Below are positions 50,579 to 64,000 of a stretch of 64,000 nt of DNA, one piece after another. The stretch covers positions 5,519,501 to 5,583,500 of the forward strand of contig NC_092573.1 of the NCBI RefSeq assembly GCF_037975245.1, in the 5' to 3' direction. The stretch comes from Apostichopus japonicus (lineage: Eukaryota > Echinodermata > Holothuroidea > Aspidochirotida > Stichopodidae). Each line of letters begins with the position of its first letter. Within the stretch, counting starts at the first letter, position 1. The notes under the pieces are model-generated. The model did not search any database. It was not told the origin of the DNA and saw nothing but the letters and a program-made list of their open reading frames with translations. Made by a program: the position numbers and the translations under genes.

Positions 50579-53500
50579 CTGTATCACGTGAAAACAAGTC
50601 ATATAAATTGATTATAACTTTATGTGCTAGCTTAGGCTTAGTCCTACATTACGTGATGACAAATAGGTTAGCCTAGCCTAAATACTATATGACTTTATTA
50701 CGTTATAATGTTATACTGTCCGTCAGGCCAAGCTCTACACAATGTGAAAATGTATAGTGTAAAATCAGTTATATATAGTTTCCTAACATTGAAAGTATCA
50801 ATGTTTGCGACTAATTACCGCTTCATTTCTAAAAAACCCCAAAAAGAACAAACGGTAATATAAGACCACGGCATGGAGAAATGAGTTGCACTCTTCAACT
50901 CAAGTCAACTCAATCTTAGACACATTTGCCTGGCTTTTCCATGATTGGTGTAAGTGGATCACGTGATAGATATATGATTTTAAAGATTACTATAGGTTAC
51001 CATAACATGTCGGGGGTGTGCCGCCATTTTCCCAAACCCCATTGTCACACGTGTCGGTTGCTGTTCCGTTGATCCCATAACCTCTATCACAGGAAAACTG
51101 AACACTTTCTCCGTGGAGGTTTCCTCCTGTTATTTCACCATTTTCAGGGGCAATTATGGGTGGATTACAATCCACTGAAGAAAAAAAAACCATCATGAAA
51201 ATGATATTATTTGGCTTGAAAATAATAATTATAACTCAAATTCACACTCGTCTGTAATGCAATGGAATTGGATAATAAATAAAATTTTGGTCAAGACCCA
51301 TTATCGTTTTATTTATTTACTTGAATAAAAGAAGGAAACGCTTAACCAAAAATACACTTTTGAAGTTTATCGCACTAAATCAAAGAAGCAACATAACATG
51401 ATCCTTACGATGGCCATTTGTGTTAACAATAAACCTATATTTTACACCATGGCCCCTGTGTGACTTTCAAGATATTGGCGATCGGTTTAATATTTAGCTG
51501 AAATTACCACGGACCACATTGGCGTCAAATCCTATAACATTCCTAACATGACTTCAGCTCCATTTTATATATCCACTACGCAAAGCTTTATCTAAGTGCA
51601 GAGAAACCCAACAGCCAAATCTTTGCACAGAGCTGTGAGACAAGAGACACACGGAAGTGATGATTGGTGAGATTCAAAGTGTCAAATTAAAACGAAGCTA
51701 AATAGGGACCTGTCTAAATTGTGGTCTGCATATTATTATGTTTGATCTGACAACACCTGACAATCACCTCTGTTGATAGTGCACTACGCAATCTGACTAA
51801 ACGTATATATTTGTATGTATTTTAGATCCCCCTGCAAGTAGGAACTCGCGAAGAAGCCATCATTGGCTTATCAAAGCCGCAAGCTGACCGAAGTCAGTCT
51901 CTTAGATTCATATTTAACGTCCATGATTATGAATTGTCAATTGTCAACAAATCTGTAACTGAATGACATACATTAATCTTGGAATGACTCGAACTAGGGA
52001 CCTCATGATTGAAAGGCACCAACGTTAACCACTGAGCTAACACTCAACAGTGTGGAGTTATTTACGTTTATTTACCTATATGCTAAGAGATACCATTTTG
52101 AGTTTCGTTTTCACAATTTTGTTTTCCTGTCTTAAACGTTGTGCTATTGTCCTCTATTAGCAAAAACGGATTTAATAAAAAATAATTAAGTCAAGAAAGA
52201 AAAAGAAAATGTTGATAAAGTGTTTATCTATAGCCAAAGGCACCTGTAAGTAAGTCTTTAATAGGGCCTAAAGTTTCGATCTTAGTAGGATCCATTTCAA
52301 TGGCGAAATGTCAGACTGTTTTCCTTTGAAGAAGATCATGTAAGGTCTTTCAACTTTCATATATAAGTTCAAAGAAAGTGAGGTTGTGTAAATATCTTAT
52401 TAATCTACCACAAACGAAAGGTCAATGAAAGGATAATGGTTGAAAAAAAGTTTAACAAAACGCAATTCATTTGTTATTCACAACCTGTAGCAGCCCACTG
52501 TTAATTTATTAGTGTGCTATTAAACTATATTGTTTACCAGTTACTGATAATAACTTCAATATAACTTTAATAGCCAAAAAATTGTATGGTTTCAATGATA
52601 ATAGATATAACCATATATAATCTGGTATTTAATTGACGAGAAATGTCTTGAAATACAACGATGCAGAAATAAAGACCTTTCAATAATTAAAACAAAAAGA
52701 CAAATGTAAACTTTCATCTGAACCACTAAATACTTTTTGAGGAATGAAGTTTAAACGGCTTACTATAGCACTGGTCCGGAACGGTTCCTCCAACAGTACT
52801 ATCAGAACAGGTGAGAGTGAATGTGATCTGTTGTTCATAGGAGTAACCACCGTTACACGTGATGGTCTTAGTACCCCCGTGAGAGAATGTACTGCTGGTT
52901 GCTGAATTCGAATTTGGTACAGGATTTACGTTGCACCTTCCTGTTTGAAGGAATAAGAAAAACACGTTGTATGCTATGTATGACTCGCACTGAGTAGCCT
53001 TTGAATATCCTACCGTGTCCACTCACTAAAAGCTGTATAATTCGTTGAATTGTATGAACCTACCGGTACAAAGAACATAAGGCATAATATGATATACTAT
53101 GATAACTAATGAAGGAAAGTCAATGCAAACTACTGCTTTTTTTTACTAGGAAGTTCATGTCCACTCAATACCAGAACGCTCAGTCGCTGGTTGTCATAGT
53201 GACCGAACTGATCCAAGAGGAAACAAATATCTCTTTTTTCTACGAGTATAGATAAATATTGCATGGTAATATAACTTAGGTTTTCTTTGCCTACTAAAGT
53301 CCTGTCTTAAAACATTTCTCAGTTTATAAAAAATTCTTACCATACCATGGATAAGATGAGATGATTAGTTAGAGATTGAACCAGATCATAAAATAGTATA
53401 ACCATACGGTACATAGGGTTGGGTTAATTTAAGCTGCACTTCGTTAGTTTTAGCTTCACAAACCATACAGACAGACAAACAATTTTAAAAACTTTAGACA

Positions 53501-56500
53501 TCTTGGAATATGTCAAGGAAATTTAATCTATCTCTTAATGGTTAATTCATAGTCTTATAGAAAGATGATGACTGTAAACTCTTTACTAAAACATGAAGGC
53601 ACTTCATCCCAGGTTCCGTCGGATTGACAAGTGATTGTTGTCGATGCCCCTGATTCCAAGTCACTTCCATCGTAGCAGTTAACCTGCGCCGAATCACCAT
53701 TGTTAAAGGGACCATTCGTTGTAAGATTTCCATTCAGAATATTTGGCGATTCACATGAGGCTGAAAAGAAAAAAAGTATATTCGTCTTTCTTTAATCTTC
53801 TAAAGTGTCAAGATTACGAAGAAAAAATTCTTCATCAATGTCCACAACTATGTCCACTACTACATATAAAAGGCCGAAGTATTCATGAATATGGTAAATA
53901 AGAGAATATATGCATTAATCAGTTTGTGTCTCCTGTGTGGTTTGTTGTTGATTGTTGCATGCCCCCACCCCCCCCCCCCACCAAGACACATTTTGTTCTC
54001 GCTGGTATCCAATGCATACTGCTTATAAAATAACAGAGATCGTGTTGACTTAAAAGAAAACATTTCTCCCTGATAAATATTATCAAAAGAATAATAAATA
54101 ATAAATATATAAAAATATAATAGTTACCAAATTAAAATTCAATATTATCAAAGCGTTTAAAGAAATAGAAATCAGTAAGAACCCTTATAAAATAAATTCA
54201 GTTATTTATAGGACAAAGAGACAAAGGATGGTTATAAATGTCGTGTCAACTGGTTTTAGAATATGCAACGCAGCTCGATAAAAGGAAGAAAGAAAGTCTC
54301 TCAATTGGCGGTGTATATTGAACGATTCGATTCATAAACTTTATTTTGGCTTAGCGCCACACAGAGCAAATACAGCTTCCAATATTAAAGTATGAATCTT
54401 GAACATGATTTGATGTAACTTAATATGACTTGACTATCATGAAAACATCTTTGCATGTTCCATTAGAATTACTGCAGTGAGAGAATTGAAGTTGTCTCTG
54501 CTCACAGAGATTAACATTGCTAGCAATGAAGGGCTGATAGTATTAAGAATGTTTCCCTGGATAAGGTGTACGAGAGATAACATACACTGTATACTGAATT
54601 TGGTTGCATTATAGCAGCAATTTGAACATGCATCTTATCTGTGAGCTTATTTTATCTGTGTATGAAGAGGGATAACCATGCTTTGTCATAGGTATGTTGT
54701 TGATTGTATTTTTACATGTGTTTCTCACCAATACAAATCGGTACTGTAGCAGGATTCCAGACATCTTCATCGTCACAGGTGGCGGTACCGGCCCCTGTTA
54801 GTGTGTAACCTTGATTACACGTGTAGGTTATAGTTTCCCTGGCATTATAGATTTCTTTATCTGGAATCACATTAAGTGCGTCTCCGAGTGGTGGTTTGCC
54901 ACAATTGAAAACTAAAAAGAAATATATAAAACACAATGAATAAAGATTGGAAATGTTAAGAAACCTGACTTCGACAAGATCAGATATGAGGTATAGAGAG
55001 GTATATATATCTGTCTGTTACTGAGAAATGTACTTGACGATCCACATCCATTTCGAGAAGGCTCGTTTTAAAGTTCTTCTTAACACTTAAACCTATTTCT
55101 TTCAGAATAATACTAAACTTTGAACAACTTTTGCTGGTCTTCCTTAGACTGAAAAATCAAGAATATCATAGTCGTGATGAAAAGAAAATAGATTTATGAC
55201 AGTTTTATGGTCTTACTGCATATAATTACGCTTCAACAGAGAGCAATTTCTGTTTCTATTTGAATTCATGTAAGCATGTATGCATGGTTGTTCATGTTAA
55301 AGACTTAATTTCACAGAAGCTGTTCAAATACTTACTCTCGCAAGTCGACGGTGGAAATTGCCAGGTTCCACCATTAAGACACGTGTTCATTGGAGGTCCA
55401 CCTAAGTTTCCGGAACAAGATATGGCAACTTGATCCCCAACATCGTAACACACTTTCGTTGGATTCAAAGTCAAATCGGTAACAAAGTAGCTGGCGGGGC
55501 ATTCTGTATTAAAATGTAGTATCAAACAAAAATGCTTGTACTAAAAAGTCCCATAAAGCCAACATGATACATGTAAGGAATAACACGATAGGATTAATCT
55601 AAAGCAAATATATTCCTTGTAACTTATAGGTATGTTTGTCGTTCTTATTGATACCAACGTCGCCAACACCAAAAAAATAGCAAAAATGTTAAAAATGATC
55701 GGAACAGAAAGAATGTGTTTTATTAGACTATGGAAAATCAACTCCTCAATACTGGACAGAACATAATTTGTACTACTACGACTTAGACATTCGGTAAATT
55801 ATGGAAAAGTAAAGGCTTTAAGGATCATCAAAACCCGCCCCTCGGCCCCCCCCCTCCCTCGCCGTGTAACAAGTTAAACATTTAGTAGAGGTTTTCAAAA
55901 GTACCTTTCTGAGAGGATGTGACTCTCCAAATTAATTCAAAACATAGCAGGGTTCAATTAGACGATAACGTGTCTATGGAAGAGGAATAAATATTCTGAC
56001 GATGGCAGTGCTCGTTGAACCTAACTAACAGTGACCATCATATAACCATCTAGCATATTTGAGGGCAACACGGTGACCATAACATGATTCGTTGGGATAA
56101 TAGTTAATCGTTCCGTTTGCTAAACTCGTTCGCGCAGCGTATGCTGTAAACACGTCGTTATGACCACGGTAAACACCATTAAGGTTTCATCCTCATATAA
56201 ATTTCTTGGGGAGTATGGAATTACGGGGGGGGGGGGGTGGGGAGGTGAAAATCGAGCGGCGTATGAGGGAAATGTGCGTAGCTGTATGTCCTTTTGGATT
56301 CTGTAGTACATTGACCACGGGATGTGAATAAACGTAAGAAAAAAAAAACAAAGAAAATAAAACAAAGAAAACAGCACGCTAGAGGTAGTCGGAGGGAAAG
56401 TAGAAGACACTTGATAAGAAGCCAAACCCAAACATAAGAGTGACGTATTAGAAACGATTGTTTTTATGCCATTTAACTACCATTTATTTACAAGTTAGTT

Positions 56501-58258
56501 CATTTTTAATCATTAAAACAACATTTTATGTCCAAAATTTAATGTGATGCTTTGTTTGTCTTCCATTGGGAACCTTGTCGATTTAGTCATAATTTCTATA
56601 TCCAGGTACAGACTCTGTGAACTAATTTAGCAAATATGTTTCTATAGTCTTTCCTTTATCCGCTCACTCTGTTCATATGTTATAGCTCCATATGTTACTT
56701 CCATATGTTAGCTCCATATTGTTGTTCAGACTGTCTAACTCAATTGGTGGTCATACCGAAAATCAAGAGGAGAGCTAAATTGTCCACAGTTTACTAACTC
56801 AATTAAGTATTCTCCTGGTTTATAGAACTATACTGATAAGTCATGTCTTAACGGTCATCTGTTTGTGTCTATGTGTGCGTGTGTGCCGGGGGAAGGGGTG
56901 GGGTAGGGTGGGGTTTGGTGATCAGAAGTGGACTGATATAGTAAGCAGTGTTTGAATGCAATTATAGAAACATGATCATACTCACGCCCTGTAGAACACT
57001 GTCCATGGATGTCATCTGTTTGTGTCTATGTGTGCGTGTGTACCGGTGGTAAGTTGGGGTATGGGGTGGGATGGGGTTTGGTGATCAGAATTGGACTGAT
57101 ATAGTAAGCAGTATTTTAGTGCAGTTATACAAACGTGATCATATACTCACGCTCTGCAGTACACTGTCCACGGATGTTTTCTGTTGAGAAATGAAAAACA
57201 AACAAAAAACCTGTGATATCTAACAGCAAGCAAATTCATTGTGACGTCAAAGCAAAAGGGTATATCTCGCCTTCAAATATAATTATTTCAAAATGATATT
57301 TGTACCTCTTTGAATGTTTAATTTAGTGCATTCGATTGAGAAGATATAAACTTGAAGATAATTACAACTTTGGAAGGTGTGCCCACTTTGATATCATACA
57401 GAATCTAAAAAATAAAAAATAAAATTTTTCAGCATTATTTAAAAATTTGGAAAATATGGCATCAAGGTTCCATATAAGCACCCTCCATATTATCAATCTT
57501 ACTGAAAGGGGCCACTCCTCCTTTTAAACCCCTCCCTGGACTACAAAGCAACTTAATATAGTATCTCCCTCCACTCGAATTTCGCCCTCCCTCCTGTCGA
57601 ATTTCTTCTCCCCCGAGGGTCATGTTCGCTTAAAATAAATATTTCTGTTGAATCAGCTAATTTCATCAAGGAATCAGTTTGGAGGGATTTTAAAAGAGCA
57701 AAATACGGGCCTATGTAAAGTGGATATGATGGAAATAAGAAGGCAAGGGAAACCGTCTTAACTTAAGCACAGAAATATATTTTATATATTCCAATTTCCT
57801 TGAAATGTTTATCGCAATGTGTAGCATTTGTTAGCTATAACATTACCAAAAGAAAGGAAATTTGGACGTGACGGGTGGGTCAGGTCTGTTTTACCGCAGC
57901 CGACTGGGGATGGGAAGGGCGAGGGGTGGTAGAAGCATAATGATTAGGGAAATTCCCCTATGTCCCCTACCCCCCTCAAGCTTCGACGAGCTGTACAGTA
58001 AAAAATTTAAAGCAATTAAATATAATAATTAAGAAAGCAGAAATTCTATATGTTGGCCCTGTCATGTACCGTAGTCTTAAGGTATATTCATTTATGTTGG
58101 TATGTTAATACTACAAAGCAAATTAAAAGAGTAACTAAAATACAATATATGATGTTAATGTCGGTTAGTGAAGATTCTTATTATAGCAAGTTTGATTGAG
58201 ACTTACCGAATACACCGAATAGAATCAACGTTAAGCACAAGAGACCTTGCGGAGACAT
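50499..58258 (-). CDS. Gene D: truncated duplicate of gene C (signal peptide, five CCP, broken ZP)
   Basis: Exons: 58258-58207 (signal, same protein start as gene C), 57180-57151 (micro-exon, ENIRGQCTAE), 55503-55336 (CCP1), 54911-54729 (CCP2), 53760-53587 (CCP3), 52940-52764 (CCP4), 51174-51001 (CCP5), then 50578 into the broken ZP-N exon. All lengths equal those of gene C and all frames are open. The ZP exon keeps a normal acceptor and 20 residues (to KFIVEI), then runs across the junction at 50517/50518 into intron-derived sequence, adding IYLYS and a stop at 50501-50499. Predicted product: 345 residues, secreted, with no ZP polymerisation module, cleavage site or membrane anchor. Alternatively, skipping the broken exon joins in phase to CCP exons at 49877-49692 and 48647-48453. 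It may be an expressed soluble variant or a young pseudogene. Confidence 0.72.
51830..52050 (-). mobile_element. tRNA-derived SINE (copy in gene D intron)
   Basis: Counterpart of 31630-31860 in gene C, with the tRNA-like head at 52045-51981. It was inherited through the duplication, not inserted independently, because position and flanks match. Confidence 0.6.
56850..57185. repeat. Tandem pair of micro-exon units in gene D
   Basis: Two copies of the unit seen three times in gene C. Micro-exons are 56986-57015 (DDIHGQCSTG, 30 nt, in frame) and 57151-57180 (ENIRGQCTAE, 30 nt, in frame), both with gtgagt donors. The frame-disrupted middle copy of gene C has no counterpart here. Confidence 0.75.
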
Positions 58259-58704
58259 GTTTAGTCCTTTTTATAATTAACTACGAATACAAGAAAAGAG
58301 GTATAGTTGGCCTGTTGAGAAGGCAAAGTGTAGGCTCCTGATTAGCAAATATCTTTGAACCCATCCCAAATAGTAGACTAGTAAAGGTTGTCAAAGCCAG
58401 TCGGGTACGAGGGTCAAGTTGACTTTAAGGGTTACGAGCGTTACACCCTTCTTTAAATATTTGTACCATAAAAGAGACAAACACGTTTAAAAAGAATAAA
58501 AAGAAAATATTTCCCTTGTTCACTTTGATTAATTTTGTTTCCACAAGTGGCAAAGATATCTCATAAATTGGTTGTTTATGGTTTCCTCAAATTTTTCGAA
58601 GAAAAAAACCCTCGAGTTACCCAATGTTTGCAGTAGATCATGCTCATTAAAACTACAGACTTCCGTCGTAAAATAAGCATGCGACCCGGAAGACGATAAA
58701 CAGA

Positions 58705-58820
58705 CTAATCGTATTCTTGCATATATTTACCTGTACTCGTATTATTACATATACTTACCCGTACTCGTATTCTTACATATACTTACCTGTACTCGTATTC
58801 TTACATATACTTACTTGTAA
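58705..58820. repeat. Short tandem repeat beside gene D
   Basis: Three to four units of 'catatacttacctgtactcg', the reduced counterpart of 40010-40370. Confidence 0.75.
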
Positions 58821-59204
58821 TGGTATTAATACAGAAAATTACCTGTACACTTGTATCTTATATCATCATAAATCAATCATTCAGCACAGTACAATTTTCC
58901 CATCAAATATTTCAAACGCAGAATCGACCGACCTTTAGCACTGCAATCTATTTTGAAGTCAGTCTCTGCCATAAACTGCAAGATCTTTTGACTAAAACAG
59001 ATCATGGAAAGCTGTCTAAAGGTTATTGAACAAATATAAACAACAAACTGTTTGATTTGTTGGCTTTCTAGATCCTCTTAGCGGTAATACAGAGGTATTG
59101 GGCGGGTTACTTTTACAAGAGTTAAACTTATAGATTGTATTGGCAAGGTGATATGACACATCAGGAGTAAATGATGTTATTTTGTATTGAATTTCCCAAT
59201 CTGT

Positions 59205-62200
59205 CATACTACTTGCTACACATTCATTTCTTATTTACGGCTTAGCTTGACTATAACGAGTGGTTATTCTGTGTAAAGCGAGTACGAAATTATTATTTGA
59301 AGAAAATACATTACAGTATTATTGCTTTTTATTATTACAAAATTAAAAAAAAAGAGTTCCGTTTGAAAGAGGAAATCTGAAAGGCAAGTCATATTGCGAA
59401 ATCATGGAAAATGCGTCATTTCTTGTTTCTTTTCTCTCCATGGACATAATTTCATATCCTAAGAAAAATGTTATGACTCATTGTTTGTATTGTCTTGAAG
59501 CGGTCTCATGTTAATGTTTATCCCTCACTGTTACCAACAACAAAGTTGTAATCTCTGTGTTGATGATGACAGCTTGAGAGCCACGTTAAATGGTTTCTCC
59601 CTTTGTCAATGTAAAATACCATTTGCGAATCAAAATGAGACTGTTTGCAATTCCTAAGTTAAATAATATATAGTAATGTGCTTTGATTTCACTTAAATAA
59701 TGAATTTTAAAATTGCAAAAACTTATTCGTACTTCAAGAAGTAAAAGACATTGAAAAAGCCAATGACTATTAGCTCTGCCGTGTCCCACTATGTATTATT
59801 GACGTTGTCGCAAAACTGATGTAGACGCGAGATCGCCAAATATGGGAAACTGGTGACAATACAAAGTTAACGAGCTCAAAAGTGTTATCCAGGCATCTTT
59901 ATATTTCGTCTGCCTTCGATTATCTCTAATGTACGTCGAGTGTGCATATCTGTTGATGATGATTCATTAATCTTGACGTCTTCACAAATGTGCGCTTTAG
60001 ATAAATTCAGCCTAACTTGAGGACAAGTTTAGAACAAGACGATAAAGAAATGATACAATTAAACATGGTAATGTATAAGTAAACTAAGAAGGAGAAACAT
60101 GTACTAATGACACCTTGAACGACGCGTTCTTGCATTTCACATTTCAACTTAAATTGTTAGAAGCAAATGGAGATTTTGATACTTTGATTTCCAAAGCTAT
60201 AGTGAAGTGATCCAAAAATGGCCTCTATTACCGAAGCTTTTCATTGGCAAAGTTGTTTTAACGTCCTCTTATCACGAGATTTAAAAGTTACATGTAATGA
60301 GGCAAACAGAGATTGAATGAAAATCGAATTGTTTCAAATATAAACAAATATACCACATCTTACTTCAGAAAACAAGAAGAAGCGCCTCCGAACGTTCGAT
60401 ATATAAATATATGTATGTATGTTTTCTTTCAGATTTTTATCTATTTATAGCTGTCGCCATGGCGGTAGATGTTTTATTAAAAAATTGTATTCGAAATGAA
60501 GACGTTATAAATTACTATTGGCTTTACATTTTGCAAAGGAAGCGAAAGTATATATAATTGTTGTGTACACCCTTATTTGCGCAATTTACAGGTATAGGCT
60601 ACACTTGTTTTCGTTTGATTGTTTCCTATATCTATTTCTAGTTTGGGTTTTCGTTTTCAATTTCTTATTTTGGGAGGTGGTCTCCTTCACACAATTAATG
60701 AAGACTGTGTATACGTGTCAGTATATCATTACATTGGAGGACGTAATAATCGATATAAGCCAGTCGATTGTTTTGATATAATGTTTCTTCTGTCCATTCT
60801 GAAAATAGAGGGCACTGGTGATCGATTTTAACGTGATCGTCCATTTATATTACGGTACGTTGCCTTCATTGCGTAAGAACTTGACGTTACTTTAGGTAAT
60901 GTTCAATGACGGTTTCCTATGGTCAATACAATACAGCAATATTGTAATTTAAAGTATAAGTGAAACGAAATTTATATTTTCAAATATCGTACACTTATTT
61001 CGCATAATTTGTAGACCTGTAAGTAATACGATTAATGCAGACCTTTCATTGGAGCCACTCAATTAATTATAAAACTAAACTAATTCAAAACGAATTGTTG
61101 CATTATAACATTCTCTGCACGCAAATAATAAAGCCTAAAATATTTTGTTAGATTCTTGCAGTTTTAATATCTCGAGAAAGTTGTTTGACTATGGTTTAAA
61201 GGATCACTCTTTTTCATTGAAACACCAAATAGTAATCCTCAATCCACTTTAACAATAACACCGCAACTTCACAGCGAATGTAGTGGATTCCAGAAGATCC
61301 AAATCCGAGTCCAGAAATGAATAGGTCACGGGTAGTGAAGCCCTGGTAGGTTCGATGATTTATTTCACAGTAATTGGTCACATCTTCCTATTGTCTTTGT
61401 CTGACAGGCTCTATAGAGGGTCCGAATGTACGATTTCTAGCAATACTGAGGTTAGACTTGAAGTTGTCTCTCTTTGACATAACAACAATACGTTGTTTCA
61501 AGCTATACTTGTCTTTCTATGATATAGATGTACAGCTATTACCTCATGAGAACAAACTTTGCACCCTTCTATATCCAATAGACCACACATGCTTGCCCCA
61601 TCCACCACTTTTGGCAGGGACAACCCCAAAATAGAAGCTTGGTATATCTTGTGGAGTATTATTTACGAAGAACCATAGAGGACCTATGGGCCCTCTTGAC
61701 CTTGAGGCAATTGGCCTCGCTTTAGTCCTAACCTCATCTTCTTATCGGGTAAACCGGCACTGCTAATAAGCCTGTAATACCTTCACGGCAGACACACACA
61801 TGCACACACACACGTATAGAGGAATGACCACGATTTGCACAAATATTATTATGAATCCTGGCAGTCATCAAGACTGTTGAGATCATCAATAAATGATTAA
61901 AACTGCCGGATAATCACAAACCTTTGGGACCAAGGAACAGTCAAATTATGTTATTTGTTGATATGTTATTTTTTGTATGGTACAGACTAGTAAACACAGT
62001 CTAGTCAAACATTTGCATGAGTGACAAAGAAAAAGCCAATGTGGTATGAAGAACGCTACTCCAGATTTGTTCAAATGATAAATCTCAACAGTTCTCCTTT
62101 TAAATGGAAACATCCACATAAAAAACATAAGCCAATATTGTGCATGCTATAGATTTTGAGACTATACACGATTAATATAAATACTTAAGCGTCACTAAGT

Positions 62201-64000
62201 GTAAGATAGTCCATACGGAGCACCCGTTTGTGCAAATGACGTCATTGTAAAGTAATCCGAAAATTCTCGTCTTCTAAATGAGAGAGATCAGAGTTAAACT
62301 AAAATAATTTGTTGTGTTCCGTGTATGCATGTTCATCATTATAAGTTAGTTGCAGTTTGTTGTGTGCTTCCCAACCATGACCTATAGTAGCCACCAAAAT
62401 GTCTTCCCTGAAAGAGACAACAAAAAATATATGATCGGGAATTAATCTATTCTAGTTTAAACGCATCCGTACGTTTCAACTTTACTTTCATTAAGTATTA
62501 AGCGATCTCAATAGCTATAATAAATATATTTGATTGGTTCCCAATAAATTCGAAGTCAAAATATCTCACGTGAAAATGTGTGAGGTCACCATACAAGCAT
62601 TGTCGGTCTTACAGTCATATCTTTCCATAACTCGCCGTCAGAGGCAAATCCAACTAAAGAATTCTGATCAAAGGTATATGTAATATAATACAAGAATTTC
62701 AGAAGATATAACTTGATCGTTACGGTAGAAGATGAATAGAGTGTGCCGGGATATTCATAATGGTACGGGAACGTTAGTTTGTTGACCGCTCACAACTAAT
62801 TAGTGTAAATACAACATAGCCAATATAAAGCTAAATCCTCTTTTTTCTTTGTTTTTGTCCCAGTTTTTCTTGGCGGCGAAACTTGGGTATTCGTTCAGTT
62901 TGCATGATGCTCTCATCCAAACTGTTGTAAAAGGCTTTACTCTTTGTGTTTCTGTTTTTCAGTGATCGGGTTAATCGCATCAAGCTTAGATCAGGCAGGG
63001 TAAGTATACCTTGATGCAGATGATCACGAATGTCGTTACCAGCTTGTGCGTTCATCAGCTATTCATCGAAGTATGCAGGAATTTAACTGCTGTATTGTTA
63101 TTTAAATTAACAGCTAGACTCCCATACGGAAAATGATAAAAGACTGGTGTATCTGATCTATCGATGTACTGTATAGACCCTTCAAATGCAGCCCTGTCTG
63201 TGTACACTGTACGTGGGCTTTCAGTATATAGCCTTTATAAGCAGACGACAACTTAACCACTATACCTGCAATGGGACTGGGGTTGAGAGTGGAACAAGTT
63301 GTTTGTTTGCACAGGCTCTATTTTGGATGGCCATTCTTAAATAGTAACTTCATTTGCACACTTCGGAATGGATTATCTTCTCCACAGTTTTGGTACTGAA
63401 TTATCTTTATGTTAAAACCAATAATATTTATGGACAAATGTTTCTTACCGCGGTTTCCAGTAGAACAATATTATATATCTTATCATTGACAGATAATATA
63501 ACCGTAAAAAATGTCGTTTATTCCACACGAACAAGAATGCTGTTGGAGAATTCAGTCTTAAAGGAACTAAAAACAGGATTTTCGGAACAAAATTCAGGAG
63601 TTTCGGAATATAAATACAAGATTTTCGGAACTAAATACAAGATTTTCGGAGGCTAAATCCAGGATTTTTGGAATTAAATTCAGGATTTTTGTAACTAAAT
63701 ATGGGATGTTCTTGTGTTCTCGGAGTGATTGAATTCATGACGAAACCTGCGTAGATCAACCCTTTAACCAGATAGTGAGGCTCTCTGCCCATTTTGTAAG
63801 TGGATTTGTTTACAAGTTAGATAAGGCCTAGTCTGTTTCGTATATGTATACAGATATTCAATGATAAATCTAGTTTGTAAGTGATGTAAACCACAGATAA
63901 TCATAATAAGTTAACTCTAAAAGAGTTCTAATTAGCCACACATTCATATTTAAACATATTATGTAAGTGATGTAATACACATATATATTCATAAATAGAT
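59205..64000. other. Right-hand flank, no gene seen
   Basis: Unique-looking AT-rich sequence upstream of gene D. Apart from a short CA-rich stretch (61794-61814) and a 25-bp tandem repeat (63570-63700) I see nothing with coding or structural support. No CCP, ZP or signal exon was found on either strand. Confidence 0.5.
63570..63700. repeat. Tandem repeat (ggaactaaatacaagattttc)-like
   Basis: About five imperfect units of 'aactaaatacaagattttcg' and variants, 20-25 bp each. Confidence 0.8.

Larger units (their letters stand above)
50518..59204. repeat. Segmental duplication, copy 2 (partner about 30315-41854)
   Basis: Exons and introns of genes C and D align along this whole interval in the same order and orientation with scattered substitutions. 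Homology begins inside the ZP-N exon (30315 = 50518) and ends at 'cccaatctgt' (41854 = 59204). Differences are discrete insertions: the LINE fragment, the hAT-like element, the micro-exon unit number, and about 1.1 kb including a SINE beside gene C. Confidence 0.88.

Noticed and set aside
58238-58300. TATA-like 'attataaaaagg' close to the gene D start codon
   Set aside because: It lies only about 15-25 nt from the ATG, too near for a start site with the ATG inside the transcript, and gene C has a changed version.

Overview
This is a eukaryotic, AT-rich genomic window from an animal. Small coding exons with GT/AG splice sites are scattered through long introns filled with SINE, LINE and DNA-transposon remnants, microsatellites and homopolymer G runs. 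Proteins built from CCP (sushi) modules plus a ZP domain and one membrane span are metazoan. Together with the style of the repeats this suggests a marine invertebrate, perhaps an echinoderm or other invertebrate deuterostome, but the species cannot be fixed from sequence alone.

The main content is a head-to-tail cluster of paralogous genes, all on the minus strand. Gene A (426-6071, cut by the left edge) has a signal exon, a 33-nt micro-exon and CCP1-4. Gene B (11116-21541) is complete: 12 exons, 652 codons, with signal peptide, five CCP modules, ZP domain, RRRR cleavage site, one transmembrane helix and a short tail. Gene C (27022-39469) has the same 12-exon plan (653 codons) with an RRKR site. 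Gene D (50499-58258) is a copy of the 5' two thirds of gene C. It keeps signal exon to CCP5 but breaks inside the first ZP exon, so it lacks ZP and membrane parts. Two more CCP exons (48453-48647, 49692-49877) lie downstream of D. A decayed CCP exon with an in-frame stop lies on the plus strand at 44276-44391. I joined the exons by hand. Every CCP exon starts and ends in phase 1, and the joined frames of B and C are exact multiples of three.

A segmental duplication (about 30315-41854 copied as 50518-59204) links C and D and acts as an internal before/after comparison. It exposes an hAT-like element with an 8-bp target duplication in C and a clean empty site in D. It also shows a LINE reverse-transcriptase fragment present only in C, a SINE shared by both, and lineage-specific numbers of the micro-exon (three copies in C, two in D).

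Between A and B lies a tandem array (6556-9160) of seven nearly identical units, about 381-408 bp each, with a tRNA-like head carrying Pol III A and B boxes; related single copies lie at 41.3 kb and 44.4 kb. The regions 21.6-27.0 kb, 44.5-48.4 kb and 59.2-64.0 kb show no gene I can support. By analogy with ZP/CCP proteins, the cluster products are probably secreted or membrane-anchored extracellular-matrix, egg-coat or recognition proteins; this is inference.
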